Source of the DNA: Exophiala sp. HKRS030
Lineage: Eukaryota > Ascomycota > Eurotiomycetes > Chaetothyriales > Herpotrichiellaceae
Assembly (NCBI GenBank): GCA_023897205.1
Contig: JAHWDD010000001.1
Location: forward strand, 5,022,001-5,086,000
Reading direction: 5' to 3'
Length of the DNA: 64,000 nucleotides
Shown here: piece after piece, positions 19,942 to 31,252 of the stretch
Layout: the number at the start of each line of letters is the position of its first letter
Position numbering within the stretch: position 1 is the first letter of the stretch
Translations under genes and position numbers: made by a program
Notes under the pieces: model-generated
What the model was told of the DNA's origin: nothing
Database searches by the model: none
Seen by the model: the letters and a program-made list of their open reading frames with translations, nothing else

Positions 19942-21318
19942 ATGCCTAAACCAACTATCCTCATTGTTGGCACTACTGACACCAAGCTCGATGAGATCCT
20001 CTACCTTCGCCAACAGATTCTGGCCCAAGATGCCTGCCAAACCAAGATCTTCGATGTAAGTGTTACACCTGGCAAGTCACCGGCCTGGGAAGAAATTCCT
20101 CAAGACGAAATCATTTCGCCACTACACGAGCAGAGCACGGCTCTCAAAAATCTCTCGCGCGGAGGGTATGTGGACAAGACTATCGAACTATGTGTGCCCC
20201 TAGTCAAAGACCTTGTCGACAAGGCCAAAATCTTCGGCATAGTCTCAGCAGCCGGCAGCAGTGGCTCTTCGATCGCAACAGCATTCATGCGCGAAGCTTG
20301 CCCCGTCGGGTTTCCCAAACTCATGGTTTCGACCATGGCAAGCGGAGACGTCAAACATTACGTCGAAGAAACAGACATTACAATGATGTACAGCGTTGTC
20401 GATATCGCTGGCGTTAACACGATACTCAAGCGCATCTTGTCTAATGCTGCGTCCGCAATCTCCGCAATGGCAGTATCGTATGCAAAATCTATGATTGACG
20501 CTTCTGCGGCAGACACAGCGGGCAAGCGCATCGCTATCACGATGTTCGGCAATACCACTCCTTGCGTGGACCAGATCAGGCGCATTCTGACATCAACACC
20601 ACACGATGTATCCGAATACGAGATCTATGTTTTCCATGCCACTGGGTCTGGCGGGCGAGCAATGGAGAGACTTATCAGAGAAGGGCAAATTGACGCGGTT
20701 ATAGATCTGACTACGACTGAAATTCCAGATGAACTCTTTGGTGGTGTGCTTACGGCTGGCCCGAATCGTCTGGAAGCTGCAGCGCAAAAGGGTATCCCGA
20801 TGGTGGTCTCCGTTGGCGCTTGCGACATGGTCAATTTTGGCCCTAAAGAGAGCGTACCCGAGAAGTACAAGGATCGTCATCTAGTCGTTCACAATCCCGC
20901 TGTCACCCTGATGCGCACGACAAAGGATGAAAATAAACAGGTTGGAGATTGGATCGCGTCAAAGTTGACGACTCATGCCACAAACCCAGCCTCAATCAGA
21001 ATGCTCCTGCCGGAAGGAGGAATCAGCATGATCGATGCACCTAATCAGCCTTTCCATGATCCCGACGCTGACAAAGCACTATTTGACAGTATCGAGGAGG
21101 GGCTCGAAGGTTCTCAGATTGAAATCGAAAGACATCCACTGCACATCAACGATGAGATCTTTGCCGGGCATGTAGCTTCAGCCATTCTGGAGGTGATGGG
21201 AATCACACCGAGAAAGTATCGGTTGGCAAATGCGAGAAGGCGGAAGTGGTCCTTCGACCATGGGTCGACGGTCATGATGGCAAGGAGACTCAGCCAGATT
21301 GAGGTTCCCGATGCGTAA
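19942..21318 (+). CDS. UPF0261 / Tm-1-like ATP-binding protein
   Basis: Single-exon 458-residue protein matching the N-terminal part of plant Tm-1 (UPF0261, PF06792). The N-terminus MPKPTILIVGTTDTKLDE is the family signature. ISAAGSS-type turns follow (GIVSAAGSSGSSIAT), then STMASGDVKHYV, DITMMYSVVDIAGVN, and the second-domain GKRIAITMFGNTTPCVDQ and FHATGSGGRAMERL. VIDLTTTEIPDELFGG and PEGGISMIDAPNQPFHDPDAD complete the pattern. The ATG at 19942 is chosen because it opens the conserved MPKPTILIVG; the frame is open a little further upstream only from a GTG. It is divergent from its TIM-barrel partner. Plant Tm-1 binds a tobamovirus replication protein; a native role in ligand or nucleotide metabolism is likely here. 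Confidence 0.92.
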   Translation: MPKPTILIVGTTDTKLDEILYLRQQILAQDACQTKIFDVSVTPGKSPAWEEIPQDEIISPLHEQSTALKNLSRGGYVDKTIELCVPLVKDLVDKAKIFGIVSAAGSSGSSIATAFMREACPVGFPKLMVSTMASGDVKHYVEETDITMMYSVVDIAGVNTILKRILSNAASAISAMAVSYAKSMIDASAADTAGKRIAITMFGNTTPCVDQIRRILTSTPHDVSEYEIYVFHATGSGGRAMERLIREGQIDAVIDLTTTEIPDELFGGVLTAGPNRLEAAAQKGIPMVVSVGACDMVNFGPKESVPEKYKDRHLVVHNPAVTLMRTTKDENKQVGDWIASKLTTHATNPASIRMLLPEGGISMIDAPNQPFHDPDADKALFDSIEEGLEGSQIEIERHPLHINDEIFAGHVASAILEVMGITPRKYRLANARRRKWSFDHGSTVMMARRLSQIEVPDA

Positions 21319-21746
21319 CTCAATAATTTGGGAGGCGCGCTAGGATGGAAGGGCTTCTCTTGAATGATGAAAATGATTGCGGGAGGATTGTTCGGCTATG
21401 GGGTGTCTGTGTCTGCGCTTCACCTTTTATGTATACCAATCCACGTCATCGGTCTTCTCAGAATTAGGATGTTCGATCGCCTTAAGAGGCTTTGCCTGAG
21501 TCACTATTATCAACCTGCAATTTGAGCTTTTTTATGAGAGAAACATTCGAGCAAATCGAAGTTGCAATGCTACCTCTCATGATCGAAAAGCGACTGAGTG
21601 GTTACGGCGTATTCATCTGTATAGGTGGTTTAATCTAAGCCTGCTGAGATGGGGATTATTTTCTCAATCCCCTTCAAGCCACATACTTTTAAAGTCGCTT
21701 GTTTCACAACATCCACGCTTCATCAACACAGCCGCCCTTCACCCAG
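21319..21746. other. Gene-free interval
   Basis: 3' flanks of converging genes. AT-rich (21510-21700); no gene or repeat is seen. Confidence 0.45.
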
Positions 21747-22777
21747 CTATGTGCAATGGACATCACCACCCTCATGAGTATGGCAATTCTGGCAAACATC
21801 AATGAGCAATTCGATTATAGCATCAGGATCGTTGGACTTACCGGCGGCAGGCTCGATGTTGTTGAAGGAGCTTGAGTGGCTGTTGGTGACCCAGTCGTCG
21901 AGGCGGGTGCGGGAGCTGGTGTCGCTGATGCTGATGCTGACGCTGATGCTGACGCTGAATGGTCATGATCATGGTCATGGTCATGACTCTCACCTGGGCA
22001 ACCTTGTCCGGGAACGGCTATGTCGTATGCATACACCTCCAAGGCAAAATATTGCAAGGTGTCACTATCGCGGGTGGATTGAGTCTCGTTGCCCTTGGCA
22101 AGCTCGATGACCTCGTCGTAATCTCCAGCAAAGTGTTCGATATACTCTCCACCAATTGCTGGCATGTGGTACAGTCGATGCAGGAGATCCGATGCCCAGA
22201 ACGTGTTGGCCGGCGATCCAGCAACGTTGTATCCCAAAGCACACATTTGATTCAGCGAGCGACGAGTTTCGTAGCTCAAATCGCAAATCACAGTCTCGCC
22301 GGTCGCGTTCTCACCACGCCAGTGACCACCCCAACCTGAGTCGTGTCAGCGGATCTTCAACAGCCCATCATCATGTTGGGGGTGACAACCTTCCAGAGCA
22401 CAATTTCCATCGGGATTGTCGCAGCGGAAGAGCACTCCACTCTTGTCACCACTGACGATGATTTCGTACGCGCCGATAGCGTCATATGGAGGTCGGTCAC
22501 CGAAGTATTTTTGATAGACCTCGGATTCATTACCCCATCGCAAGATGTGCTCCTTGGCATGTTGTACCAGCAAGACTGTCTCGTTGAGAGCGGTCGCAAG
22601 TTGGTGAGTTTGGGATGCGTTACAGCTCGAGTGAATAGGGAATTGTGTTACGGCACCAGCATCCCATGCTGTGGAGGTAGTGGTGAATGGTGCTTCCTGG
22701 CGCACAGCAAGAGGTGCTGGAGCCGCAGAGGCGACCGCCACAAGGGCAAGGGGAAGGGCTGAAGCAATACCAATCAT
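21747..22777 (-). CDS. Asp f 2-like secreted zinc-binding protein (zincophore family)
   Basis: Predicted 307 residues of the Asp f 2/Pra1 family, secreted proteins that bind zinc and hand it to a membrane transporter. Exons are 22777-22390, 22335-21842 and 21788-21747, with introns of 54 and 53 bp. A signal peptide (residues 1-19) is followed by the conserved [14 protein letters not shown] joined across the intron to WGGHWRGEN. The HRxxH site HRLYH is at residues 182-186, then [20 protein letters not shown] His/Asp repeat and Ser/Ala-rich linker follow. The tiny last exon supplies [13 protein letters not shown], a CHxH zinc motif that would be lost without splicing. It is divergent from the ZIP transporter gene, as aspf2 and zrfC are in Aspergillus fumigatus. 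Expression under zinc limitation at neutral to alkaline pH is inferred from that analogy. Confidence 0.94.
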
Positions 22778-23777
22778 TGTGTTTAGTGAATGTTCGAAAG
22801 CGGGAGTTCTTGCTGAAGAGATGCCTATTTTGACAAAAGAAGCCGAACTGAAGCAGGTCTATATACTCACGACAGTCCATCCTCTAGTTCCTGCCTCTAC
22901 GTACCTGTTCCTTTCACCACGAGCTATTGGAGGCTAATGCAGGTCCGACATCATCAATGTTCAAAGTTTTCCGCCCTCTACAGGTTTTTCTTGCACTACA
23001 GACCTTAGCGGTCACTTACTCCGACAGTATTCTGGTGAGTATGAGCTCAAGAATGGTTTGGTGCAGAGGTCTCAGTGTTCATGAGGAAGATCCAGCATTG
23101 ATGCCGAGAAATGCCAAGTTGAGGACAATGAACGCTGCTGGGTCTGATACCGTAGAAGAAAATTCAGACTATGGTCTTGTTCCTCTTGGGATCTCTCGAA
23201 GTTGCTGGCTATTACCCGCTCATTTCATCCTGGAAGACAAAAGGCACAGGGCGGAGACACCACGTTGTGATATGCCAAGCATAGTCCGCTCCGCTTCAAG
23301 GCCGAGAGGAAAAGTGAGGACCTTAACATAACGCACTCAGCCTCGAGGTTGGGCCAATCGATGCCGTTTGCATGTCATGCCGACAGCGGAATACTCCATA
23401 TGTCTTCATGGTCTTCAGCTTAACATCCCACACGGTGTGTCTCCCACTCTTGGCTCTCATCGACTTTGTCAAGACTGTTCGCATTCGTGCCTTGGCTTCA
23501 CAACCATGACCAAGGTGACGACCGGGTTTACACGGCCATGTCACGCAATGAATGGCGACATCCGCAGGGAGAAGTGCACCCAGAGTCAAAAACGTGAAAA
23601 CAGGCACGGGATGACCGAGGTGGGCACTCAACCACACGGTAAGTTGTCGGAAGAAATTTCTCGCAAGCAGAATGCGTACGGGTATATTAAATCAGCGTGA
23701 TACTTCAAGATATTACGTTTGGGGTTCTTTACACTTCCTCACGCATCGGACAATCTGTTCACACCGAGTCCCTCATA
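22778..23777. promoter_or_regulatory. Shared 1-kb promoter of the zinc-uptake pair
   Basis: Intergenic DNA between two divergent zinc genes. CAAGGT at 23511-23516 agrees with the core reported for the fungal zinc regulator ZafA. ACCTTAA near 23319 resembles half of a Zap1 site. ORFs here look non-coding. Confidence 0.45.
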
Positions 23778-25487
23778 ATGCTTTCAATTTCGTTCCTCGT
23801 ACTTGCCGGGGTCTCCTCGGCCATTGGTCAGGTCACTTATACAGGATGCCATAACCATTCAACCGTGGAATACTGTTACGGCCCTGATGGCGAGGAAACG
23901 GCACTTGCCACGTACACTTCGGTGCCCACCATGACGACATTCTCGACATCAACTCTTCCCGCATCTGTTTCAGCATCAGCATCAGCGACGACTTCGTCTG
24001 GTCAGACTACGGCTGTCACTGGATGCCATACTCATGAAACCAATACCTTCTGCATCAACGGCATCGGAAATGAAGTCCAGATCTCCGGAACGGCGACTGC
24101 CACTGGAGCACCACCGGCCCAGTACACTGATTGTCACTCACACGGAAATGACCAGTACTGTATCGGTCCCGGGGGAGAAGAAGTCCAGGTAATGTCCGAA
24201 GGTGCACACTCGGAGAGCGGCCATGATGAAGCGGATGGAGACAAATCTGAAATGGACTGCCATTTTCATGCCGGTGTTGAGTGAGTCAATTCAACTTTTA
24301 ATTTTGCCTTGGTGTTCTTTTGCTGAATCGTGTCCAGACATTGTGTCCCAAAAGGTGGGTCGGAAAGCAGTAGCAGTTCTGCGTCTTCTGCGTCTTGTGA
24401 GCTTCAAGAGCGAGATTACAACATTGGGCTGCGAGTGGGAACATTGTTTGTCGTCTTGGCCACGAGTGCAATCGGTGTATTTGCACCGATCTTCATGGCC
24501 AGACTACCCTTTCAGAATATCAACTCCATTCTGTTCACGACTGTGAAGCAATTTGGTACTGGGGTTATTGTTTCGACAGCATTCGTTCATGTGAGGGGAA
24601 GATCGCAATCCCAAATTGGTCGTTTGACTGACAATTTGTTCTAGCTTTACACACATGCGTCGCTCATGTTCAACAATCAATGTCTAGGGGCATTGGACTA
24701 CGAGGCGACAACTTCGGCGATTGTCATGGCAGGCATCTTCATCTCGTTTCTCTTCGAATACCTCGGACATCGTATCATTCTAGCTAGAAAAACTAGAAGA
24801 TATACCGACACAAGTGCGAACGCTACGACCACGAATTTGCCCACGAAAGAGGATGACTCCACGCCAACTTCTGCTACCTCAGTTCACGCTGTGAATTCTG
24901 TCACTGGTCCTGAAACTTCACGAAGCCTCGCGAGTCTGGGCCACAGCCATGGTTCAGCAGTTGTTGATCCGACCAATCCAAACTCAAAATTGTCCGTGTC
25001 TATAATGGAAGCCGGTATACTGTTTCACAGTATTCTGATCGGTTTGACCCTCGTTGTTGCTGGAGATTCATTCTACAAAACCCTGCTGGTTGTCATCGTA
25101 TTTCATCAATTCTTCGAAGGCCTGGCCCTAGGTGCGCGGATCGCCCTGCTGCCCAAAAAAGGAACAGGTTCATCTTTCTGGCGAACCAAATTTCCGATGG
25201 CCACGGCCTTTGCTCTGATCACGCCTCTCGGAATGGCGATCGGGCTGGGGGTCATACACAGTTTCAACGGCAATGACAGGGATACCATTCTCACCATTGG
25301 AACCCTGGATGCGCTTTCCGCAGGGATATTGGTGTGGGTTGGCATTGTAGACATGTGGGCCAGGGATTGGATCATTGAAGGTGGAGAGATGACTGCGAGG
25401 AATTTGGGTTATGGAAAGATCGGTCTTGGTCTCTTGAGTCTCGTGGCTGGTTTCATTGGAATGAGCGTGCTGGGAAAATGGGCATAA
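23778..25487 (+). CDS. ZrfC-like ZIP-family zinc transporter with extracellular zinc-binding N-terminus
   Basis: Predicted 532-residue plasma-membrane zinc importer. Exons are 23778-24280, 24338-24590 and 24645-25487, with introns of 57 and 54 bp. The ATG at 23778 opens a signal peptide (MLSISFLVLAGVSSAIG); the frame upstream has only a GTG. The long extracellular part holds four CHxHx5C motifs, at C24-C33, C83-C92, C119-C128 and C161-C170. The fourth is split by intron 1. ZIP helices follow: RVGTLFVVLATSAIG, FGTGVIVSTAFVH and MAGIFISFLFEYLGH. A His/Ser-rich cytoplasmic loop (LGHSHGS) and the metal-path helices HSILIGLTLVV and VFHQFFEGLALG complete the fold. Four such motifs also mark A. fumigatus ZrfC. 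It works with the neighbouring Asp f 2-like protein. Confidence 0.95.
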
Positions 25488-25831
25488 TGATGGGACCACG
25501 ACGGGGATTAAAAAAGTCTGGAATATGAATGGTTGGAACTTTTTGGTCGATTCCACTAATAGCAACATTGTCTTGAACACACTGCCTTGAGCCCTGTGTA
25601 TTTCGCAGCCTCGTCTTCCACAGCCTTGTCCCACCGGCGCCACCCCGGGGAATCAATAATCTATGACATCGTCCTTTTTTTCCCTGCGCGAGGAACATGA
25701 ACATATGTAAATGTATTATTGTTGACTTTCCCCAAGCGCTTCTCTCTTCCTCTCCCCCCATACCTAGGCTTGTCCTGTTCTCTTTTTTCCTCTCTGTCGG
25801 AGTCCTCCTCCTCGAGAGCCATGCTGGGCAC
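25488..25831. other. Gene-free interval
   Basis: Sirtuin promoter. Strongly pyrimidine-rich at 25725-25815, typical of a fungal transcription-start region. The frame of the next gene is open from an earlier ATG at 25697. Confidence 0.45.
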
Positions 25832-27028
25832 ATGTCCAGACCGCTTATGCGTATTCCTTATACGCAGCCTCTACCGCCGCCGTTGATAATTCCTCCGTCC
25901 GCATCCACCAAGCAAGGTGCAATCGCCGCTCTATCTCACTTCCTGACCACCTCCGCCGGGCATGCTTCGTCGTCTCGGGGGAATAAGACGGTCCTCCTGA
26001 CCGGAGCCGGAATCAGCGTGGCCTCGGGCCTCGCCGACTACCGAGGGCAAAATGGCACGTACACCCAGAACAAGAACTACCGACCCATCTACTTCCACGA
26101 GTTCGTGGCGAGTCACGAAGCCCGTAAACGTTACTGGGCTCGGTCGTTCTTGGGTTGGCGCGGCCTGCACCGTTCATCCCCCAACGCCACCCACTTTGCC
26201 ATCCGCGACTTGGGCCGTTTGGGTCTCGTCGACAGCGTCATCACGCAAAACGTCGACTCCTTCCACCGTCTCGCGCACCCGGCCCTCCACACGGTCGAAC
26301 TTCATGGCTATCTGCGCAGTCTGGTCTGTCTGAGCTGCAAAAACCTGATGGACAGAGATGCGTTCCAAGCCCGTCTGGCCGAGTTGAACCCTGCGTGGGC
26401 GGCGTTCTTGCAAGAGTTGTTGAGGTCGGGTGCGCTGGAGACGGAAAACCCGGTCGAACGACGCAAAAGGGGCTTCAGAACCAACCCCGACGGCGACGCC
26501 GATGTGCCCGGAGCCCCCTACACCATGTTCAGGTACCCCGCTTGCCCGACTTGTCTGAAACGACCTCCGATCTTGAGCGACGGGTCAAAGGGCCACGTGG
26601 ACGTCGACAAGGACGGAGCGTGGATTCCTTCGTCCACGACTACGAACGGAGTGGGTGTCTTGAAACCCAATGTCATCATGTTCGGCGAAAGTATCCCTGC
26701 GTCTGTCAAGACTGAGGCAGAGGCCGCCATCGATGCAGCGAGTAAGATTCTAGTTGTTGGAAGTTCCCTCGCGACCTATTCGGCTTGGAGACTCGTCAAG
26801 CATGCTCATGAACGTGGGATGGGTATAGGGATCTTGAACATGGGAGGTGTGAGGAAGGAGGAGTTGTTCTTTGGTGAGCACCGTCATGAGACTGGCAAAA
26901 GTGATGGTGCTCATGACGGTCTGTCTGCTTCGAGAAGAGAGGTCGTGAGAGCTAGTCTTCCAGCTGAGGAGATTTTACCAGCTGTTGTGGATCTTGTCCA
27001 GGAGCATCAGAACCAACATCAGTACTAG
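25832..27028 (+). CDS. Sirtuin, SIRT4-like NAD-dependent deacylase
   Basis: Single-exon sirtuin of 398 residues from the ATG at 25832; an upstream in-frame ATG (25697) would add 45 residues. I prefer 25832 because the earlier part is encoded by the pyrimidine-rich leader. The NAD fold begins with VLLTGAGISVASGLADYRG; TQNVDSFHRLAHP and the catalytic HG in VELHGYLRSLVC follow. Zinc cysteines are the CLSC pair and the CPTC pair, separated by about 75 residues with an inserted loop. KPNVIMFGESIP and VVGSSLATYSAWRL complete the core. The order and the YFHEF segment fit the class II (SIRT4) group, usually mitochondrial. The N-terminus is Pro-rich with few acids, compatible with import. The substrate is unknown. 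Confidence 0.9.
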   Translation: MSRPLMRIPYTQPLPPPLIIPPSASTKQGAIAALSHFLTTSAGHASSSRGNKTVLLTGAGISVASGLADYRGQNGTYTQNKNYRPIYFHEFVASHEARKRYWARSFLGWRGLHRSSPNATHFAIRDLGRLGLVDSVITQNVDSFHRLAHPALHTVELHGYLRSLVCLSCKNLMDRDAFQARLAELNPAWAAFLQELLRSGALETENPVERRKRGFRTNPDGDADVPGAPYTMFRYPACPTCLKRPPILSDGSKGHVDVDKDGAWIPSSTTTNGVGVLKPNVIMFGESIPASVKTEAEAAIDAASKILVVGSSLATYSAWRLVKHAHERGMGIGILNMGGVRKEELFFGEHRHETGKSDGAHDGLSASRREVVRASLPAEEILPAVVDLVQEHQNQHQY

Positions 27029-27534
27029 CAACACTAGCCGAGGGTACTTTTATGGGTGTAGGGTCATCCCGTGCTCTATTAACTCCTGTATAGACTCTGT
27101 ATGCATACACGTACACATATTGTAGCATACAAGAAAGTAACTTGGTAGAATTTCCATATCAACAATTCAGTTTCGTCTCGTCATTTCGTATCCTCGTATG
27201 CTATAATCGTATGCTTGTATTACTCCTCGCTCGCTTGTACCACGATATTGGTACATGTAACATTCCAGAAATAAAAATCCTCGTTCCCACAAGGAAAGAA
27301 ATGGACACAATACCCAAATAAATGCAAGGTGAGACACGCAAAGCCCTTCTTCCTTGCCATCATCTTCCCTTGGGAAGAAATGCGCATGGGCACTTTCATC
27401 TCTCATCCTCATTCCTGTCTTGAAAAAGAATCCGATCGACTTGGATTTCAACGTTGCCGAGCTCGGTCCAAACACTTCAACATTTACAATCAACCACAAC
27501 ATGCATTGTACACGGGTCGATTCCGGTTCTGTTT
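27029..27534. other. Gene-free interval between converging genes
   Basis: 3' flanks of the sirtuin and the transporter, AT-rich. A (CAC/CAT)n-type stretch (near 27628-27650) lies in the transporter's last exon, not here. Nothing else is seen. Confidence 0.45.
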
Positions 27535-29852
27535 TCACACCTGTTCAACGTGCCTGATTTCATTTTGGTTGACATGTCCTGGGACGCCACTGGCGTTGGG
27601 TTTTCTCTTTTCATTCTCCTTCTCACTCACACCACCACCACCACCCATCATACTTTGATTCCTCAATGCGAGTACACTGCTTCTTCTCCTCTCGACGGCA
27701 CCACGACGGCCGAGGTTGAGTTCCTGGGCGAATTTGCTCCTGTCCCTGAACCATTCACCTTTCCAGTAAAAGATATAAATGGGGATGATGACCACAATGG
27801 ACAAACAAGCCAGGATCGTCGATGGCAACTCGAGTTTGTACTTTGTACCGATGTTTTCGTAGACTTTATATAAAAAGTCAATACCCAGGCAGACAGACGG
27901 ACTCACACGGGTTGGGGGATATGGTTGATCAATGAAGGGAAGTAGAGTAGAAAAAGAGGGAGACGCACAAGGTGTACTGTAAAGAGCGGCGATACCTGCC
28001 AAAAAGTCCCTCGCTAGATCATTGCCACCGGTCGCAGAGGCTGCGTAAGGACCGTACGCGGCAATCATGTAATCTATCGAGCTCTATTTCATATAATAAT
28101 CAGTATATCGTATTCCCACGGTTCATCTCACGGTCGAACAAGCAAAAGGCAAAACTCACCTTGTATATTCCATAATTGGCCATCGCGATGAGAACGGTAA
28201 ATATAAGTGGTGCTATCCATGGTATACCATAATCTGGGCCCAGACTCGTCCAGGCAAATCCAAAAAGGCCAATGGTTTCAAGAGGGGCAACTACATAAAT
28301 TTCAAAAAGGCATTAGCACGTTACATACACCGAGTACGACAAGAACATTGTGTTGTCAAACAGTAAAAGAAAAAGGAATGCGGGTGCCTCAATGCGGAAA
28401 ATATAGGTAGGTGGTCATGGATAAGTACGTACGGAAAAGTAACCACCACAACCTAGACTCGGGACTTAGTTTGTCTGGATCTTCGTCACGTATCTTGTTA
28501 TGATGTCTGATGACGGGTAGATAGGTGAGGTATGCAAAGACATAACCTATCAGGGAACTGTTTTGTGTCATTGGCAATTCAATCACTCACTGGTCCTATA
28601 CAGTCACAACGAGACCAAGTCATAGTTACTTACGACAAGAAAGCGAGACCGACTTGATACGGTTCCCAATTCCACTGTTTAAAGACTGGAGTAAAAGCTT
28701 CGAGAAAGGTAAAGAGTAGAGCGTCACTGAACCCGCTGAGGAGGGATAGGAACAATACGATAGGCTCGGTGAAAAACATCTGAAAAGGTCTGGCCCAAAT
28801 CTTGCCAAACTCTTTCAATGGGAACCGAGGTTTCTTTAGCTCATCGGGACCGTAGAAGTGAGTCTCGCCATTCTTTCGACGTCTCTTGGCTTCACGGTCG
28901 AGGAGGATGGTCGCTCGTGTTTCGGGGATGATGAGGAAATGAATGATTTGAACCGCACCGCCGATGCAGAGTTGCATCCAGAATATCCACGGTAGGGATC
29001 TGTTTGTATATCTGTCAGGGAAAATTGTCTCTCTACTGTCCTTTATCCCCGCAAAAAGAATCTCCTTCATAAATCTTGGCCATGGTGATAAAGGGAAAGG
29101 AAGGAAACTCACAAATATTGCCCTACGAACCCTCCAATGACAGCACCAACGGGGGCACCACCGACGCTGGACAATACCACAAAGGCCACGGCATATTGAA
29201 ACCCGGAATCCTCGGGTTGATAAAGGTCGGCAATGACGCCCAACGTGACCGAACCACCGGCGGTCGAGAGACCACCGAGGGCCCGGGCGACGACGATGGT
29301 GGCGAAATTCGGAGCCAGGGCGGCGGGGAGTTGCCAGATATTCACCAAGAACAGACTGAGCTGTTGGGTAGGCCAGCGGCCCAACTCTTCGGACCACGGC
29401 GCCCACAGTTCGCACCCAAAGGCGTAACATATCAGGAAAATCATCTGACCGACCCGGGCCTTTTGTTTGCTGATGGTGTACTTCTCGGCCAGGCCGTCGA
29501 CGCCGTTGGCGTAGATGCTGGCGTTGAGGTTCATCGAGGTCTGGATCAGGAGGATGGTGACGAGGATCATCCATTTTTTCCACGCCGGGAACGAATAGCC
29601 CAGTTTGTCGTAGGCGTCTTCTTCGGTCAGTTCGACCTTACCGTCGGTGCGTTTGGACCGGTCGTCGCCTTCCAGGTTTTCGGCGGCCAATTCAGGTCCA
29701 GAAACACCGAGGGCACGTTCGTGGGACCCCGGTGGGGAGGAAAGCACGTCTGGTTGTCGTCGGTGCCGGTGTTGTTCATGATGGGAGTCTTTCTCGGTGC
29801 GAGCGTGGTGGTCACCGTTGTTCCCCAGGGTCGACTGATCAGACACGGACAT
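27535..29852 (-). CDS. MFS transporter, polyamine/drug-proton antiporter type
   Basis: Predicted 601 residues. Six exons: 29852-29113, 28999-28634, 28557-28433, 28290-28160, 28083-27969 and 27863-27535. Introns are 113, 76, 142, 76, 105 bp. A hydrophilic His/Glu-rich N-terminus precedes 12 membrane segments. MFS marks are PWSEELGRWPTQQ in loop 2-3, then ARALGGLSTAGGS and GFQYAVAFVVLSSVGGAPVGAVIGG. The second half is rebuilt across introns: AFLSSLIGYVFAY, LLFLAPLETIGLFGF, IYKSSIDYMIAAYGPYAASA and LYSTPFYENIG. The tail is basic and Gly/Asn-rich. The family and long cytoplasmic ends suggest a Tpo-like plasma-membrane exporter; the substrate is unknown. Acceptor use at exon 2 is ambiguous (29000 or 29012), both in frame. 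Confidence 0.9.
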
Positions 29853-31252
29853 GTTTGGCGTCGATCCTTGTATCGTGTCGGGGCCAAGTCGGAGTACGTT
29901 GGCCTTGAATCGGGTTCCGACGAACACCTGCGAGGATAAGAAACCGTCACGGGGCTGAAGACAGCAAGCAAGTAGTCCAAGGAACAGAGTTTTGTGTGTA
30001 AATCTCAAGGAGAAGTTGACTCCGTACGAGTGCAGACGGAATAGAATGGGGGAAACAAGAAAAGGGATCACACAATACCTATAATCTGCACAACAAGTGT
30101 GAAAACTGAAAAACTTGGCCATGATGCTGGGGTTCGCATTCTTCCGATTCTTTTCGCACGCCCACTCCAAAGAACGCCGTTCATCATCACATTGTGATTG
30201 AAATGCCCAGACACGGGTCATGCGGTGATGATGACGGCGATGATGCGAGAGCGTATAGGTATCGGCCCCTTGTCTTTGCTTATGACTTCATCAACGAGCC
30301 AGCAAAAGTAGTACGGAGTAGTACATATACAACATACTAGTTACCTCGTAGCGCTACGGGTGTGGCACGCGGGCACCATTCAGAGCTCACCATCCAACAA
30401 GGGGGTTTTCTGTCAAAAGAAAACCTGGGGGAAAGGGGGGAGGAGGCCGGCTTGAACGAAAGCCACATCCCTAAGAGCGTACGGAGAACAGGAATGGAAA
30501 TCATGGGGCAAAAAAAAGGCAAGATTCGGATACGACAGCCACCATCATGATCGATATGTGGTTTCGCCCATCTGTGTTTTGGAAACGAACGAATTGATTT
30601 GGTTGATGTTGAAACTTCTCCGCCCGATCCTCACCAAATAATGCCCGTTACAGGTATGATGAGTAGCTTCGTAGCGTCTTGGTATCTGTAGAGAAGGGAG
30701 TGCGCTGGAGGGATGGCCTATACAAAGTGATGTCAGTGGCGCGCCTTAACCAAGCATCAACTACTCTCTTACCCTGGAACCTCGAACCTCCCAAGAACTA
30801 ACTAGGCATGCTTATACTCCGTATGTTGTTGGCATACGTAACGTCGTGGTGGTGAGTCGCAGAGACGGATTTCGTGGTGAATCTCTTCCTCCTCCGAGAC
30901 AGACACACACAATCGAATGTAGTCGTCGATCACTGATTAATCCAAAGAAAAATATTTGCCGTCTACTGATCAAGCATCTCATGGTACAATTCTTTCGCAA
31001 TTTCTAATCTGTTCTTTTGGTTTCCTCCTCGTAGGCTCACAAGGAGAACTGCCCTTCTAAATCCGTACACAAGATCGCTAAGGTAAGTACTACTGCGAGT
31101 ACAAATACCATGCAAAATGCAAAAACAAAAAGATCGATTCCAAGACCCAAGATCAAGAAATGCCAATATGACCTCTTGGATTGCTTGTCTGGGCTACCAT
31201 CAATCTGCTCCATGTTGTCGAGAACCTCTTGCTCGCCTACCCATAAAGGTCT
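29853..31252. other. 1.4-kb gene-free interval
   Basis: Promoter side of the transporter, then 3' flank of the coiled-coil gene. It holds two exact copies of a recurring 9-mer: TACGGAGTA at 30312-30320 and TACTCCGTA at 30815-30823. No gene is seen. Confidence 0.45.

Noticed and set aside
22927..23331. Plus-strand ORF in the zinc promoter
   Set aside because: No signal peptide or family features; sits in a shared promoter between two well-supported genes.
29076..29939. Long plus-strand ORF opposite the MFS transporter
   Set aside because: Antisense shadow of the transporter's first exons; composition is Gly/Arg/Asp-rich without domain features.
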